Part shown: in pieces, positions 11,433 through 22,494 of the stretch | How positions within the stretch are numbered: position 1 is the stretch's first letter | How the letters are laid out: each line of letters starts with the position of its first letter | Source: Roridomyces roridus | Taxonomy: Eukaryota; Basidiomycota; Agaricomycetes; Agaricales; Mycenaceae | Direction: 5' to 3' | NCBI GenBank assembly: GCA_029378245.1 | Contig: JARKIF010000019.1 | Location: 124,001 to 188,000 of the forward strand | Length of the DNA: 64,000 nt | Made by a program: the position numbers and the translations under genes | Notes under the pieces: generated by a model | The model's input: only the letters and a program-made list of their open reading frames with translations | Databases searched by the model: none | What the model was told of the DNA's origin: nothing

Positions 11433-13128
11433 ATGGAGAACTCCACCTCTTGTTCGCGGGCTTTAATGATCACAGAGATCGTGCGGATGATTTGTGAAGA
11501 GTCCACGCCAACGTTTCATCAGGGAATATGGATACGACCCACCAGGCTGCCGGTACTCGCACGGACGGCCAAGATTTTTATGGACCCCGCCCTCGATCTC
11601 ATCTGGCGTGAACTGGCGTCGATTGCACCTCTGGTGAAGTGCATGCCAGAGTCGTTATGGGAAGAACGGGATGAAAGAGGCCAAAAAACGATCGTGAGTG
11701 TGGGATTTCACTGCCAAGCTTCTTTTCACATTTTGGAATAGTTTCTTCGTCGCCCTATCCTTGCAGCAGATCTTCCCAGATTGCTGTTCTATTCGGTGCG
11801 AGTGACTAAGCTGTGCAAGCCGCGATACCATAGATCAGGCGTGCATCCCGATGCCATTCAGGCTTTAAACATGGCGCTTTCTCTACAGAGCTTCATGCCA
11901 AAGCTGTCCTGTCTCCAATGGACTCCTGTGAAAGAAATACTGCCGCTCATTCACCAACTTCTTGGCTGTAACATTCGAACACTTACCCTCGACCTGGACA
12001 ACACAACCCCGTCCTTATCCCTGCTTCCTTACGCCAAAGCTTCATGCTCACTGGTCTCAAAATTGACCTTGGGCTTGAGTTCAATGGCAACCCAATCCAC
12101 AATTGCGGTGATATCCGATGCCGTGTGCGGGTGGCATCGTCTTCAAGAGCTCTCCATCCCAAATTTGGATCTCCCAGCATTGACCCACATTTCTCAACTT
12201 GAATCCTTGACGGATCTCAATCTCACCGCCGTCGTTGGAGACTCTGGAACCCTTCATCTTCAACCTCTTTCGGGTCCAACTTTTCCCTCCCTCACAAACC
12301 TGCGGATCGCTTGCGATGAGCCCGCTTTTTGTTCCAGCTTCATCAAGATGATTTCATCCCGCCAATTGCAGACTCTCTCCATCGAGGCAGTCGAATACTC
12401 GGCGTTAGACAGCCGCGGTGTGGGGTGAACTGTTTGCCACCATCCCTGATAATCTCAACTTGGATGAACTCGACGAAATCTACATCACAGAGTCGGGAAA
12501 CCGTGTGCGGGCATCGGATGCCGCGCAGTATACTCTTTCTCCTGATATCCTTCGGCCGCTTCTGGCATGCAAGGACCTCGGATCGTTCACCTTACAGCTA
12601 TATCCCGGTTTCGATGCTGACGACGATTTTCTTGCGGAGATTGCTACTGCATGGCCAAACATTCACACCTTAAAGCTTTTTGACATTCATGTTGACCAGG
12701 AGCCCACGGTCACGCTGGCGTGTCTGATCCCATTTGCGCGCCATTGCCCAGATCTCTCCACTCTTGGGATCCGCATGTTTTGCTCCGAGGTCCCTACATT
12801 CTCCCACACAACCGGGGACCGGTTCGACCATTATCTCGACGTTCTTGAAGTAGGGACGTCACCGATTACCGAGGATTTGCAGGATGTGTCCAAAATCGCC
12901 GCATTCCTATCCAACCTATTTCCACATCTCAGCGAGATCAGCTCGTCCGAGTCGGACGAGGAGAACTCAGCCAGGTGGGACCGTGTCGTCGAGATGGTCC
13001 CGGTATTTGCTTCAGTCCGGGTGCAAGAGAAGAATTTTTGGACCGAGGAGTTGAGCGCAGAACAGGATTCGGACGATGAAACCGGCGAGGAATCGAGTAC
13101 GCAGAGAGACGCTGAGGAGGATGCATGA
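11433..13128 (+). pseudogene. F-box/LRR-like family, copy 2, one frameshift
   Basis: Exon 1 is 11433-11693, then a 48-base intron, and exon 2 starts at 11742 (FLRRPILAADLPRLLFYSVR). The head contains RALMITEIVRMICEE and LARTAKIFMDPALDLIW. The body aligns along its length with copies 4 and 5, including TLACLIPFARHCPDLSTLGI and VGTSPITEDLQDVSKIAAFL, and ends in an acidic tail (QRDAEEDA). Reading is broken once, near 12400-12420: the upstream frame runs into TGA after a CGCGGTG stretch, while the downstream frame (VWGELFATIPDNLNLDEL) starts in the +1 frame. Skipping one base there restores a full-length protein of about 548 residues. It is therefore either a very young pseudogene or an intact gene with a sequence error. 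Confidence 0.75.
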
Positions 13129-13239
13129 TATCTTCGTGCTTTATGTACCATTTTCTTGTACAGGTTCAAATTCGTTCACAACGGTTGAATACGACGGAGT
13201 CACAGTCACAGCGTTATGACCATCCTGCCTGCTCCCATC

Positions 13240-13960
13240 ATGTCCCTTTCGGGTCGAGCACTGGCAGGAGTGAGTGCTAGCGCTCCCGAGCCCTTGTGGC
13301 TCCTCTAACGACATCCAGTTCCGCACTGTGACAATGTTTCTCATTGATAGCACCCGTGACCCTGAGGGGAACGAGCTCGTGCTCGAAATGACCAACCTGC
13401 GGTGGGGTATCCAAACCGTCAAACTCAAGATTCAAGAAATGGTTCATATACTGCCCTACTCTCCCTCTGGACCCACCCATCCTTGGCACAGATCTTCAGC
13501 GGGCGCAAGACAACACAATGCGGCGTAATCCTCTTTGGCTCGAACATTGTGAACAAGAATCAAGGTGACTACGAGCGCGTAGAGGAGTATATTCCCATCG
13601 CACACCCGACTGCGGAAACTCACGCAAGCCTTGACGCCATCCAGCCTACGGGTGATGCAGGCGATGGTGTGTCTCTCCTCTGCTACATGGGTTTTCAGCC
13701 GGCTCATTTGTTGTGGCCGCGGAGACCCAGAACAACTACCTGGGAAGAAATGGACCCGCAATATCGTTATGATCACGGATGGCGAAAACCCAATCGACGA
13801 CACCTTATAAACCGGTTTATAAACACTCTGTTTGCAAACCAGGTTTGTAAACCGGTTTTTAAGGGTCTGGGAATTAAAAACAGCACCCTACGACACAGAC
13901 TGCCGCCGAATCGTCCACAAACTTAAGGAACTCGAGATCAATCTTACTTTCATGTCAGTT
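13240..13960 (+). pseudogene. Ku80 (Ku86) N-terminal relic
   Basis: A decayed von Willebrand A-type segment of the DNA end-binding protein Ku80. Readable pieces, in the expected order, are TVTMFLID, EMTNLRWGIQTVKLKIQEM, GRKTTQCGVILFGS, YERVEEYIPIAHPTAETH, ETQNNYLG plus KWTRNIVMITDGENPID (one base out of frame), and IVHKLKELEINLTFM. Intron borders are partly kept (GTGAGT at 13270, AG before 13319; GT at 13442, AG before 13492). Compared with Ku80 the Ser/Met-Gly loop after FLID and the segment before ETQ are missing, the frame is broken, and a roughly 60-base foldback sits inside. Nothing of the beta-barrel or C-terminal arm is seen. The functional Ku80 gene must lie elsewhere in the genome. 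Confidence 0.72.
13809..13858. repeat. Foldback (inverted repeat) inside the Ku80 relic
   Basis: Arms AAACCGGTTTATAAAC (13809-13824) and GTTTGTAAACCGGTTT (13843-13858) are inverted copies with one mismatch around an 18-base loop. It separates two adjacent Ku80 segments, so it looks like a small foldback insertion. Confidence 0.6.
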
Positions 13961-14219
13961 CATGTACGCCATAAGTAGAACCCCGCCTCTGCTGAAATGG
14001 TCTCAGTGGAAACGAAACCTCTCCCTTCGACGATGGAGACAAGTCGCCCATCAAGGTCTGTCGCCCTTTCTTTTTGGTAGAAAAACACGGGATCAATTAG
14101 TTCAGGTGGAGAACGAAGCGTGGTACACTGCACTCGTCGACCGCGTCAACCCCGGGCGCGACCGCGTCCACCCAGAACTGTAGAGATTACCCAACCACTG
14201 TCAACGTCCTTGTCCGACT

Positions 14220-14410
14220 CTAAACTTGATCCTCTTCTTCCCGTTTACGGTTCTTGACCAGGGGACCACGCTGCCTTTTTGCTGCGGGCGTCTTTTTCGG
14301 CGACCCGGGCTTCGGAACGAAGGAAAGCTTCTTTTGAGCTTCTTGGCTGTGATATTTCTCTGCAAATCGTTGTTGTATCCGATACATTCGAGAGTTTAAG
14401 GAAAGATGGC
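14220..14410 (-). pseudogene. DUF6697 C-terminal relic
   Basis: On the minus strand the fragment starts at a splice-acceptor-like point (GCCATCTTTCC), has an in-frame stop, and reads ECIGYNNDLQRNITAKK; then after a frame change it reads FVPKPGSPKKTPAAKRQRG and stops at 14220-14222. The intact gene at 16379-18785 has the matching pieces AIYPGIMKCVGYNVELQQF and a Lys/Pro-rich tail at the same place. It is therefore the last exon of a second DUF6697 gene, now dead. The rest of the gene is not seen nearby. Confidence 0.65.
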
Positions 14411-14644
14411 CTTGAGACGTTAGATAGTTGTGTAGTACAGATTTACGGGCTGGCCCCGTTCAAGCTTGATGTGCATGGTTTTGGCATGGTTGAGTAGAAG
14501 GAGCGCAGCGCGCTCTTCACTGCCACTGATCGGCAGTTACCATAAGCAGTCATCATCCTCCGTATCCTCCGAGGCTCTCACTTGAGGTGGGCACCTGGGC
14601 GCACCGAGAGAGCCATGCTGAACCGCTTCTACAGATACTATGCT

Positions 14645-16320
14645 ATGGAGAACCCCAGCGCGTGCTCGAGAGCCTTGTGTATCACTGAAATTGTGCGCAT
14701 AATCTGCGGGGAGGTCCCCACGTTTCCGCGCCATTCTCTCTCGTCGCTAGCGCGAGCGTCAAAGATCTTCATGAACCCTGCACTCGATAATCTATGGAGT
14801 GAACTTACTGGTCTGTTTTCACTGGTCAAATGCATGCCGGAGACGTTATGGGAAGAAAGAGCGGAAGGGGCCAAAAAAACCGTCGTACGTCGCATGTCTT
14901 CCAGTCTTTTGCCACACTCTTACTTCTCATTCAGTGCTTTCGCCGTCCCATTATTGCAGCGGATCTTCCAAGGCTACTTTTCTACTCCGTGCGAGTAAAA
15001 TCATTCACCATGGAGGAGTCGGAGCTAGACAGGGAAGCTCTCCGGGCCTTGAGTGTGGTCCTTACTTTCCAGAGCATGATGCCACGGCTCTCGACCCTCG
15101 TTTGGACCCCCGACGATGCAACGTTTCCACTTGCTCACCAACTTCTTGGGTCTAATCTTCGAAGTCTGATACTCGAATTGGACGACACCATACCATCGCT
15201 GTCCCTTTTTCCCTATATAAAGGCCTCCTGTCCCCTTGTGACAAATTTCCGCTTGTCCCTGGCCTCAATGGTCAGTCCATCCACCCACGAACAGATCTCG
15301 GACGTGGTATGCGGATGGCAACATCTCGAATTACTTTCTATCCCGGCTTTAGATCTTACCGGTTTCATCCATGTGTCCCAACTTCCATCCTTGACGTACC
15401 TTCATCTCACCGAGGGCATCCTTGGAGAGGTTGGGCACTCGGATCTTCCGAGACTTCTTCCCGGAACTAATAGGTTTCCGGCCTTGAAATCTTTCGATAT
15501 CGCCTTCAAAACATCCTCATTTTGCGCCGATTTGGTCCGAATCATTTCGTCCCGCAAACTGTACGCGTTGTCCATCGTTCTGTTGCAGATTTGGACGGCC
15601 GCAACATGGGAAGAACTGTTCACTATCTTCCACCAACATCTGGATCATGATCAGCTCACCTCCATCCACATCTCCCAGTCGGTCAAATGCGTCCTTCCGG
15701 TGCATTTGGTACCATACATGCTATCGGCAGATGCATTCCGGCCTCTCCTAGCGTTCAACGGCATGATTTCCTTCGTATTCCAAATATACCCGGGATCTAC
15801 CATTGACGACAACGCTTTGGCGGAGATGGCCACCGCTTGGCCAGTGGCTCGTTGATCTTGAGCTCCATAACGAGTTTTTGTTAACAGCGGAGCCCACGGC
15901 CACACGGCCACACTGGCGTGCTTGATTCCCTTCGCCCGCTTTTGCCGCATCTTGTGCACTCTCGGTATTCGCATGCGCACCTCCGATATACCCGAATTCT
16001 CGCAGGTGGCTGGAGACCAAACCCGCGAAGATTTGCGCACTCTGAACGTTGGCACCTCGCCGATCGTCGCTGATCCGGAGACGGCTGGCAAAGTTGCTGC
16101 GTTCTTGTCGAATTTGTTCCCGCAGCTGGAAAAGATCAACGTGCACGCTCCACAAGTGCACTTTGAACCGTTTGTTCGATACGCAGCCGGATGGACGAGC
16201 GTTTCGCAGCTGGTGCCGATATTTTCATCCGTACGGTCTCAGGAGAAGAATTTATGGGATGCGGAGGCCAAACTGACTGAAGAGGATTCGGATTCGGAAG
16301 ACGGAGACCACGATGGGTAA
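14645..16320 (+). pseudogene. F-box/LRR-like family, copy 3, two frame lesions
   Basis: Exon 1 is 14645-14884, then a 50-base intron, and exon 2 starts at 14935 (FRRPIIAADLPRLLFYSVRV). The head contains RALCITEIVRIICGE and LARASKIFMNPALDNLW. The body is open to about 15855. Two lesions follow. An extra T near 15845 (CCAG-T-GGCTC) shifts the frame from AWP to LVDLELHNEF. Then an 8-base tandem duplication (ACGGCCAC twice, about 15896-15911) shifts it again before TLACLIPFARFC. The end is clean: VGTSPIVADPETAGKVAAFL and an acidic tail (EEDSDSEDGDHDG). As it stands the product would lose the last quarter of the protein. Confidence 0.75.
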
Positions 16321-16378
16321 AATTCACAGGATGGAGAACTTAGCATAATCTATTTTTTAAATCTAAATCGCGGAATAA

Positions 16379-18785
16379 TTACACGACGATGGGACGCGAA
16401 TGTGTTCCCCGAGACTTGTAAACAGGTTGTTCATCTTCCGATTCCGACTCCTGGTCTCGCTTGCGCTTCGCGCCTGTTGCAGGGGCCCGTTTGCCCTTGG
16501 CCGACGGCTTCTTTGGGGTTTTGTTCTTCTCCGTTTTCGGCGGCTTGGGTTCCCGAACGAAGTTGTCCACAATGAACTGCTGCAACTCGACGTTGTATCC
16601 TACGCACTTCATGATGCCGGGATAGATGGCCTAAAACGAACACATCAACTTGAAAAGACAAATATCAGTTCGAACGGCACGTACCAATTCACCGCGGTTT
16701 AACGCGCGGCTGATGTCGTCGACAGTAACCTTCGACTCGTACTTGGCAGGATTTCTCAACGCGTTTTTTCGCTCGGCTTTAGTAGGTTGTCGTCCCAATC
16801 GTTTCCGAAGCCCGACATCGACGCGGAGAGATTGTCCCCACTGCATATCGAGGATGCCTTCGATCCACGTCTTCTTGACCTATGTACAGAGTGATCAATG
16901 GTTGAAGGGACATGGAGTGCATAGTTACCTTGGGACTCTGCTGCTTCCATTCCTGGACGGACAATGCAGGACTGTCAATCTCCACATACTGGCCTTGGTA
17001 CAGCCAATGATTTGTGTCCAGCCGAGAGATCAAAATAACCTCCTCCTCCTCTTCTCCCCCTTTTCTCTTGACCCTAACCTTGCCGTCAGTACCCTTCTGC
17101 TTACCGTCCTCTTCGTCACTCCCTGCATCATCCTTGCCCTCCTCGGCTTGCTCATTGCTCTCCTCTTCATCGTGGCGCTCTTCATCGTCGCTCTCTTCAT
17201 CGTCCGAATACCCTGTAGTGCCGACATGAAAGATGAACCCAGGTCTGCCAGGCATCTCGGGGCAGTACGGGTTATACTCCAAGTTTGGGTACAGGAAATT
17301 CTTCAACCCAGTTCTTTCGATCGTGGCCTTCTTGATGACGGGGTGCATTTCCTACGAAATTTCAAACAGTGAATAAGTGCTGCTTTCGGAGTGGATGCTC
17401 GCACCTGTGTGTTTCCGCCGTAATGCTGCGACATGAACTTGCGCGTAACTGTCGTCTCCTGGACAGTTTTCTCCAGATCAACGTCATACACATGGTAGTT
17501 AATCCTCTTCAGCCGATCTTTGATGGTGTCCAAACTCAAGGTCATATCGTCCTTCTTCTTTTTGGCGGCAGGCTGAGACGTGGGCGTTGGGAACAATAGG
17601 AAAAATGGGGCAAATCACGCACATTCTGCATGCCCTGGATCATTTGGTTGATCTCTTCGGACGAGAGCTCCCTTTGACTCCTCGGGGTGAGTTCAACAGC
17701 GTCCATGAACAACCTCCGACGCTTGTTGGGACTTGCGCGATCTTTGGAGGTGAGGCTCAAATCGATGTCTACGTCTATGGGTTCCTCTTTCACGTTAAGC
17801 TGTTGGGGTGTGATGGAGCGCGGGGTAGCGAGACGGTTATCCTGACGAGTTTGAACTTGCGAACTCTTACTAGAACGAAAACAGCTCACCGGCGTGTTCT
17901 CCCGACTTGCTTCTTGCGGAAGAGCCGGCTCTTCATTCGCAAACGCCGGGGGACTGGCGCGGGCCGCGGTTTGCTCGCGATCTTCGCTCATATTCTCAAT
18001 GTCTGAGGATTCCTGGCGTCCGCGAGGAATTGTCTGCTCGGCGTTGATCTTGGACACGATGAGCCGGGTGGCTTGAATGGATCGATGAAAACTTTACCTG
18101 GGTCCTGTTTTCAAACGGCTTCTCGTCTTCCTCTTCAACTTCCATCGTGTCATGAATATCCGCGACACACGAAGGCTTGGTCCCATTCAACACAGGTTCC
18201 GTCAAGTCCTTCATGATTGAGTGTCGGTTGGTGCGCACTGCCAGACAATGGTCACTCACCTCCGTCTTGAACAGGTTCGGTTCGACTCGGTCATCCTTTG
18301 TGACCGTCTGGTCCAACTTCTAGAGAACATCCAGTTCCGCTCGCTGAAATCCAACGTTGTTGAAATCATACCTCGTCGCCGTCCATTTGCATTGACTCGC
18401 CAACGCACGTCGGTTTGACGTCGATACAGGTCCCTTGTTCGTCCCCTTCAACCTTCGGGGGTTTAACGTCGACCCAAAGAGGCTTTTCATGGAATAAGTC
18501 GTTATTTGATTGAGGAATGTAGCAAGTTCACCTCCTCCACTTGAACTAGACTCGGTTCGACGGTTTCGTCCTTTTTTACCTGTTCCAACTTCACAGGGCC
18601 GGGTTCAACTTTAATCTCGTCCTCGATGACCTGATTCAATTATCCATCGCCAACTGCATCCAAGAAAGTGCGAGGAAATGTACCATAGTTTCCGCCTCGG
18701 CCTGATTTTGGTACTCCTCCGACTTTACGCGTTCTCCAGACTGAGTGTCTGTGAGTTTTTCGGGCTTCCTATCGACGGCCGACAT
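16379..18785 (-). CDS. DUF6697 domain protein with SUMO-site-rich N-terminal half
   Basis: A multi-exon gene from ATG at 18785 to stop at 16379. The N-terminal half is spread over short exons rich in KxE patterns (IKVEPGP, VKLEQVKKDE, VKEEPIDVDID) and is acidic and disordered. The C-terminal half is the DUF6697 domain: SQHYGGNTQ, LEYNPYCPEMPGRPGFIFHV, a Glu/Asp insert, LDTNHWLYQGQYVEI, KTWIEGILDMQWGQSLRVD, VDDISRALNRGEL and YPGIMKCVGYNVELQQF. A basic Pro/Lys tail follows (KTPKKPSAKGKRAP). Clear introns separate GMQN from PAAKKKK, NTQ from EMHPV, SPK from VKKTW and GEL from AIYPG. DUF6697 is an Agaricomycete-specific domain of unknown function; the basic tail and KxE sites suggest a nuclear protein (inference). 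Confidence 0.82.
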
Positions 18786-19327
18786 GGTCAAGAGCACAGT
18801 TGGATTTGCACACGTGATTCACGCCTGTTATCTAGCTCAGATTCACTGCTGTACTTCCGCACTGGCAATCTACACTCTCCAAGAAGAATTCTACGGTATA
18901 AGGCTCAGTCGCCTGTGGCAAGGTTTGAGGAGCTGGGACTCATTGACCATCAGCGCTTCAGCACTGATTCGACGGCACGGCCTCGTGCCTGCCCACGAGT
19001 CTGACCGGGGCGGCTTCACCAGCTTCACCTCCTCAAGCCCAGAGTCAGAAAGTGTGATGGTAAGATTGAGGCAAGAGAACTAGGAATCGTGGATGGGCCC
19101 GTTTTTATTCGTCCCGGCAGGGACGCGGGAGTGTAGGTGAACGTTCAAATTCACGGCGGTAGTGGGCTCTCCGAGAGTCATGAAGGATTTCGTTGGGATA
19201 AAAACACGTTTTCGCGGTGGAATACAGATGCGGGCTGTGGTGGTCGGAAAGCAAGAGACATCATCAATCACCGCATTTGCTGGCAGTATTCATTTCTCTC
19301 TCCCTTCCACGACTAGCTGGTCTCGAC
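18786..19327. other. Divergent promoter region (DUF6697 / PMT2)
   Basis: 540 bases between the starts of the minus-strand DUF6697 gene and the plus-strand PMT2 gene. Presumably both promoters; no recognisable element was identified. A 250-base open frame on the plus strand at 18745-19083 shows no family resemblance. Confidence 0.45.
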
Positions 19328-22300
19328 ATGGCTGTTAGAGCAAGGAGACCTGCCTCTCCACCGCCAGGAGCCTCTCATGCTCCGCCCCCACATAGTTCTC
19401 AGCGATTTCCACATGCGCGGCAAGACCATCTAGACGCGGATGTTCGACGCGCAGCAGCATCCAAGGGCCTCGCTCCGGGCCGTTCTAAACCCTACCCATT
19501 GGGCGGCATGCACATTGACTCGGGCGAATGGAAACTGCTTGCAGGCATCTTGCTTGTGGCCTTTGCTGTGCGGCTCTTCCGCTTGTCCAAACCATCTAGT
19601 GTCGTGTAAGTGTGCTATCTAGCCACGAGACTGTGCGATTCTGACTTGCATAGTTTCGACGAGGTGCATTTTGGCAAGTTCGCGAGCAAGTACATCAAGA
19701 CGCAGTACTTTGTCGACGTGCACCCACCTCTCGCCAAACTTTTGATTACTCTCGCCGCCTTTGTGTTCGGATACGATGGAAACTTTGAATTCAAGGACAT
19801 TGGAAAGTGCGTGTTACTTTCCTGCGCGTTGTGGTTTGAAGCTGAGGTACATTAGACCATATGACGCGGTTCCCTACGTGGCCATGCGACTCGTCCCCGC
19901 GCTGCTAGGCATCGCGACTATTCCGCTTTCCTATCTAACTCTCCGCGGCCTCGACTGCCGTGCGACAACCGCGCTCCTTGCCTCTCTTTTCATTACTTTT
20001 GAAAACGGTCTCGTCACCCAGTCCCGCTACATCCTTCTCGACTCTCCCCTCATCTTCTTCACCGCCCTCACCACCTTCTTCTGGGTTGGTTTCTGCAACG
20101 AAGACAAGCACGAGCCCTTCACTGAATCGTGGTGGGGCTGGCTCTTCATGTCCGGCCTGTCGCTCGGCGCTGTGGTCAGCAGCAAATGGGTCGGCTTGTT
20201 CACCTATTGCCACCGTCGGTTTGAGCACCATCCGCCAGTTATGGATGCTCCTCGGCGACCTCCGTGTGTCTCCCAGGCTCTGGATTCGTCATTTTGTCGC
20301 CCGTGCCCTTTGCCTGATCCTGGTTCCCGTGCTCTTCTACATGGGCATGTTCCAGATCCACTTCATGATCTTGGGCAGCTCAGGCGACGGTGACGGGTTT
20401 ATGAGTTCCGAGTTCCAGCACACGCTCGGTGGCCGCGGTATGGCGGACACGTTTGCCGACGTCCTCGTTGGTTCTCAAATTACTCTCCGCCACATCAACA
20501 CCCAGGGCGGCTATCTCCACTCCCATGCCCACAGCTATCCCGGCGGCAGCAAGCGTATGTGCTATCCTTTCGCCCTCATCTTCCGTGCTTACGTGTGCTG
20601 CAGAGCAACAAATCACCCTCTACCCGCATCGCGACCAGAACAACGACTGGACCATCTACAATGCCACCTGGATTGAGCAGAACTCGAACGGGATCACCCA
20701 CATCACAGACAGGATGCGCGTCAAGCTCAAGCACATTTCCACCGAGAAGCACCTGCACTCGCATGACGTGCGGCCGCCTGTTTCGGACGTGGACTTTCAG
20801 AACGAGGTCTCTGCTTACGGCATGGCCGGATTCGATGGCGACGCCAACGACGACTGGTGGCTCGAGATCGTCCATGGCGACAAGAGTGACCCTGAATCTT
20901 CGAAGCGGCTCCGAACGCTGCGGACCCAGTTCAGGCTTCGCCATGCATTGACCGGCTGCTACCTCTTCTCGCACAAGATCAAGCTGCCCGAATGGGGCTT
21001 CGAGCAGCAGGAGGTGACTTGCAATAAGAACGCAGTCATGGCAAACTCGCTGTGGAAGGTCGAGACTGCGATGCACCCGAATCGTGAGTCTGCTCTCTTG
21101 AATCCGTCCTTAGTTGCTGAGCTTTGTTCTAGTCCCGGCGAACGCTCCCAAGGTCAACTACCGACTTCCGGGATTCCTCGCCAAGTTCTGGGAACTGCAG
21201 CAAGTCATGTGGACTACCAACGCGGGCTTGACCGATCGCCATACCTTTGATTCACGACCTGACGCATGGCCTCGTCTCCGCCGTGGGATTGTGCGTTCTT
21301 TTTCTGCTGCTATCCGCTCTTATGAATTGTTCTTAGAACTTTTGGGTCAAAGACCACACCCAAGTGTATCTTGTCGGCAACGCGATGGTGTGGTGGCTGA
21401 GCTCTCTCGCTGTTTTCAGCTATATCGCCGTCCGTGGTATCCTCATCCTCCGCGCCAAGCGTGGTTTCAGGGATTTCGAATCCAGTATGTTCTCTGTCTA
21501 TTCTCCTTCTCGATACTAACTCTTTCCAGCCAAGGTGGTCAAATACGATGGCATCTGCGGCTTCCTGTTCCTCGGGTGGTTCCTTCACTACTTCCCCTTT
21601 TACCTCATGGCCCGCCAGCTGTTCCTGCACCACTACTTCCCCGCTCTTTACTTTGCCATTCTCCTCTTTGCCGGCGTGTTTGACTTTGTCACCTCGACGC
21701 TGCGCCCGCGTGTTCGCCTGCAGATTGCTGCCGTGCTCATTATACTGGCGATTTGGAACTTTGTGCATTTCAGTCCGCTGGCGTATGGCACCCAGTGGAC
21801 GAGGAGCAAGTGTATGAGTTCCAAGTGGTTGAAGACGTGGGACTTTTCATGGTATGTTGTCCGCTCGCGTCCGTCGAGTATTGACTGACCATGTTTAGTA
21901 ATGAATTCCCCGAGTCGGCAAGTATATTTCTTCAAATGGTGGGGCTAATGCTGATGAACTTTACAGTACTCTGAATACGCTGGGGTCCACGCGCCCACAA
22001 CACACTCAGTACCCTCAATCGCCACCGCCCAGGGTGCTCCCGAAGGAGAGCCTGAAGCGGAGACCACGACCGCCTCGGTGATCAAGGTCAAGCCCGAGCC
22101 CGGGCATGATATCTTTGGCGGCAACGAGCGAGAGGAGAACACTCCCGGTGTGGTCGACGAGGACCAGATCATCAGTGACGCCATGCAGACGACTGCGATG
22201 GCCGAGTCGGGGTCGGTCTCTGGGGATTCGGCAGAGGTGGAGGCGTCTGCGTCAGATTCCGTGTCTGCCGTGGATGAGAAGAAGGAAGATTCGTCGAGCG

Positions 22301-22494
22301 CTGCTTTGTCATCAGAGTCGGCTGCTAGCGCCGAGGGGGAGAGCTCTGAAGCGTCGTCGAGCAGCAGTAGCAGTTCTGCGGCAGCGGTCGTGGAAGAGCC
22401 GGCCAAAGCACCGAAACCGGCAGGACCGCTCGGTGAGGCGGAGGTAGAGGCGGACAAGGCTGCTGAGGAGCTGTTCCCCAATGCGTTCGCGTAA
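19328..22494 (+). CDS. PMT2: Protein O-mannosyltransferase, PMT2 type
   Basis: ER multispan enzyme that transfers mannose from dolichol-P-mannose to Ser/Thr of secretory proteins. Nine exons: 19328-19605, 19654-19806, 19847-20554, 20604-21083, 21133-21290, 21337-21484, 21530-21851, 21899-21917 and 21967-22494. Key pieces: catalytic FDEVHFGKFASKYIK and DVHPPLAKLL, FEFKDIGKY, VPYVAMRLVPALLG, TQSRYILLDSPLIFF, SSKWVGLFT, GDGDGFMSSEFQ, NTQGGYLHSH and QQQITLYPHRDQNNDW, then MIR repeats and a C-terminal helix bundle (GWFLHYFPFYLMARQ, HYFPALYFA). FKDIGK with VPYVAMR and FMSSEFQ indicate the PMT2 subfamily. Exon 3 carries one extra base at about 20206 (GLFT | IATVGLSTI), and the phase arithmetic across exons fails by exactly one there. 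Intron 8 is GC-AG. After the PMT core comes an unusual tail of about 170 Ser/Glu/Ala-rich residues. Confidence 0.9.

Noticed and set aside
13141..14480. Functional Ku80 gene
   Set aside because: Only the N-terminal domain remains, with deletions, a foldback insertion and frame breaks.
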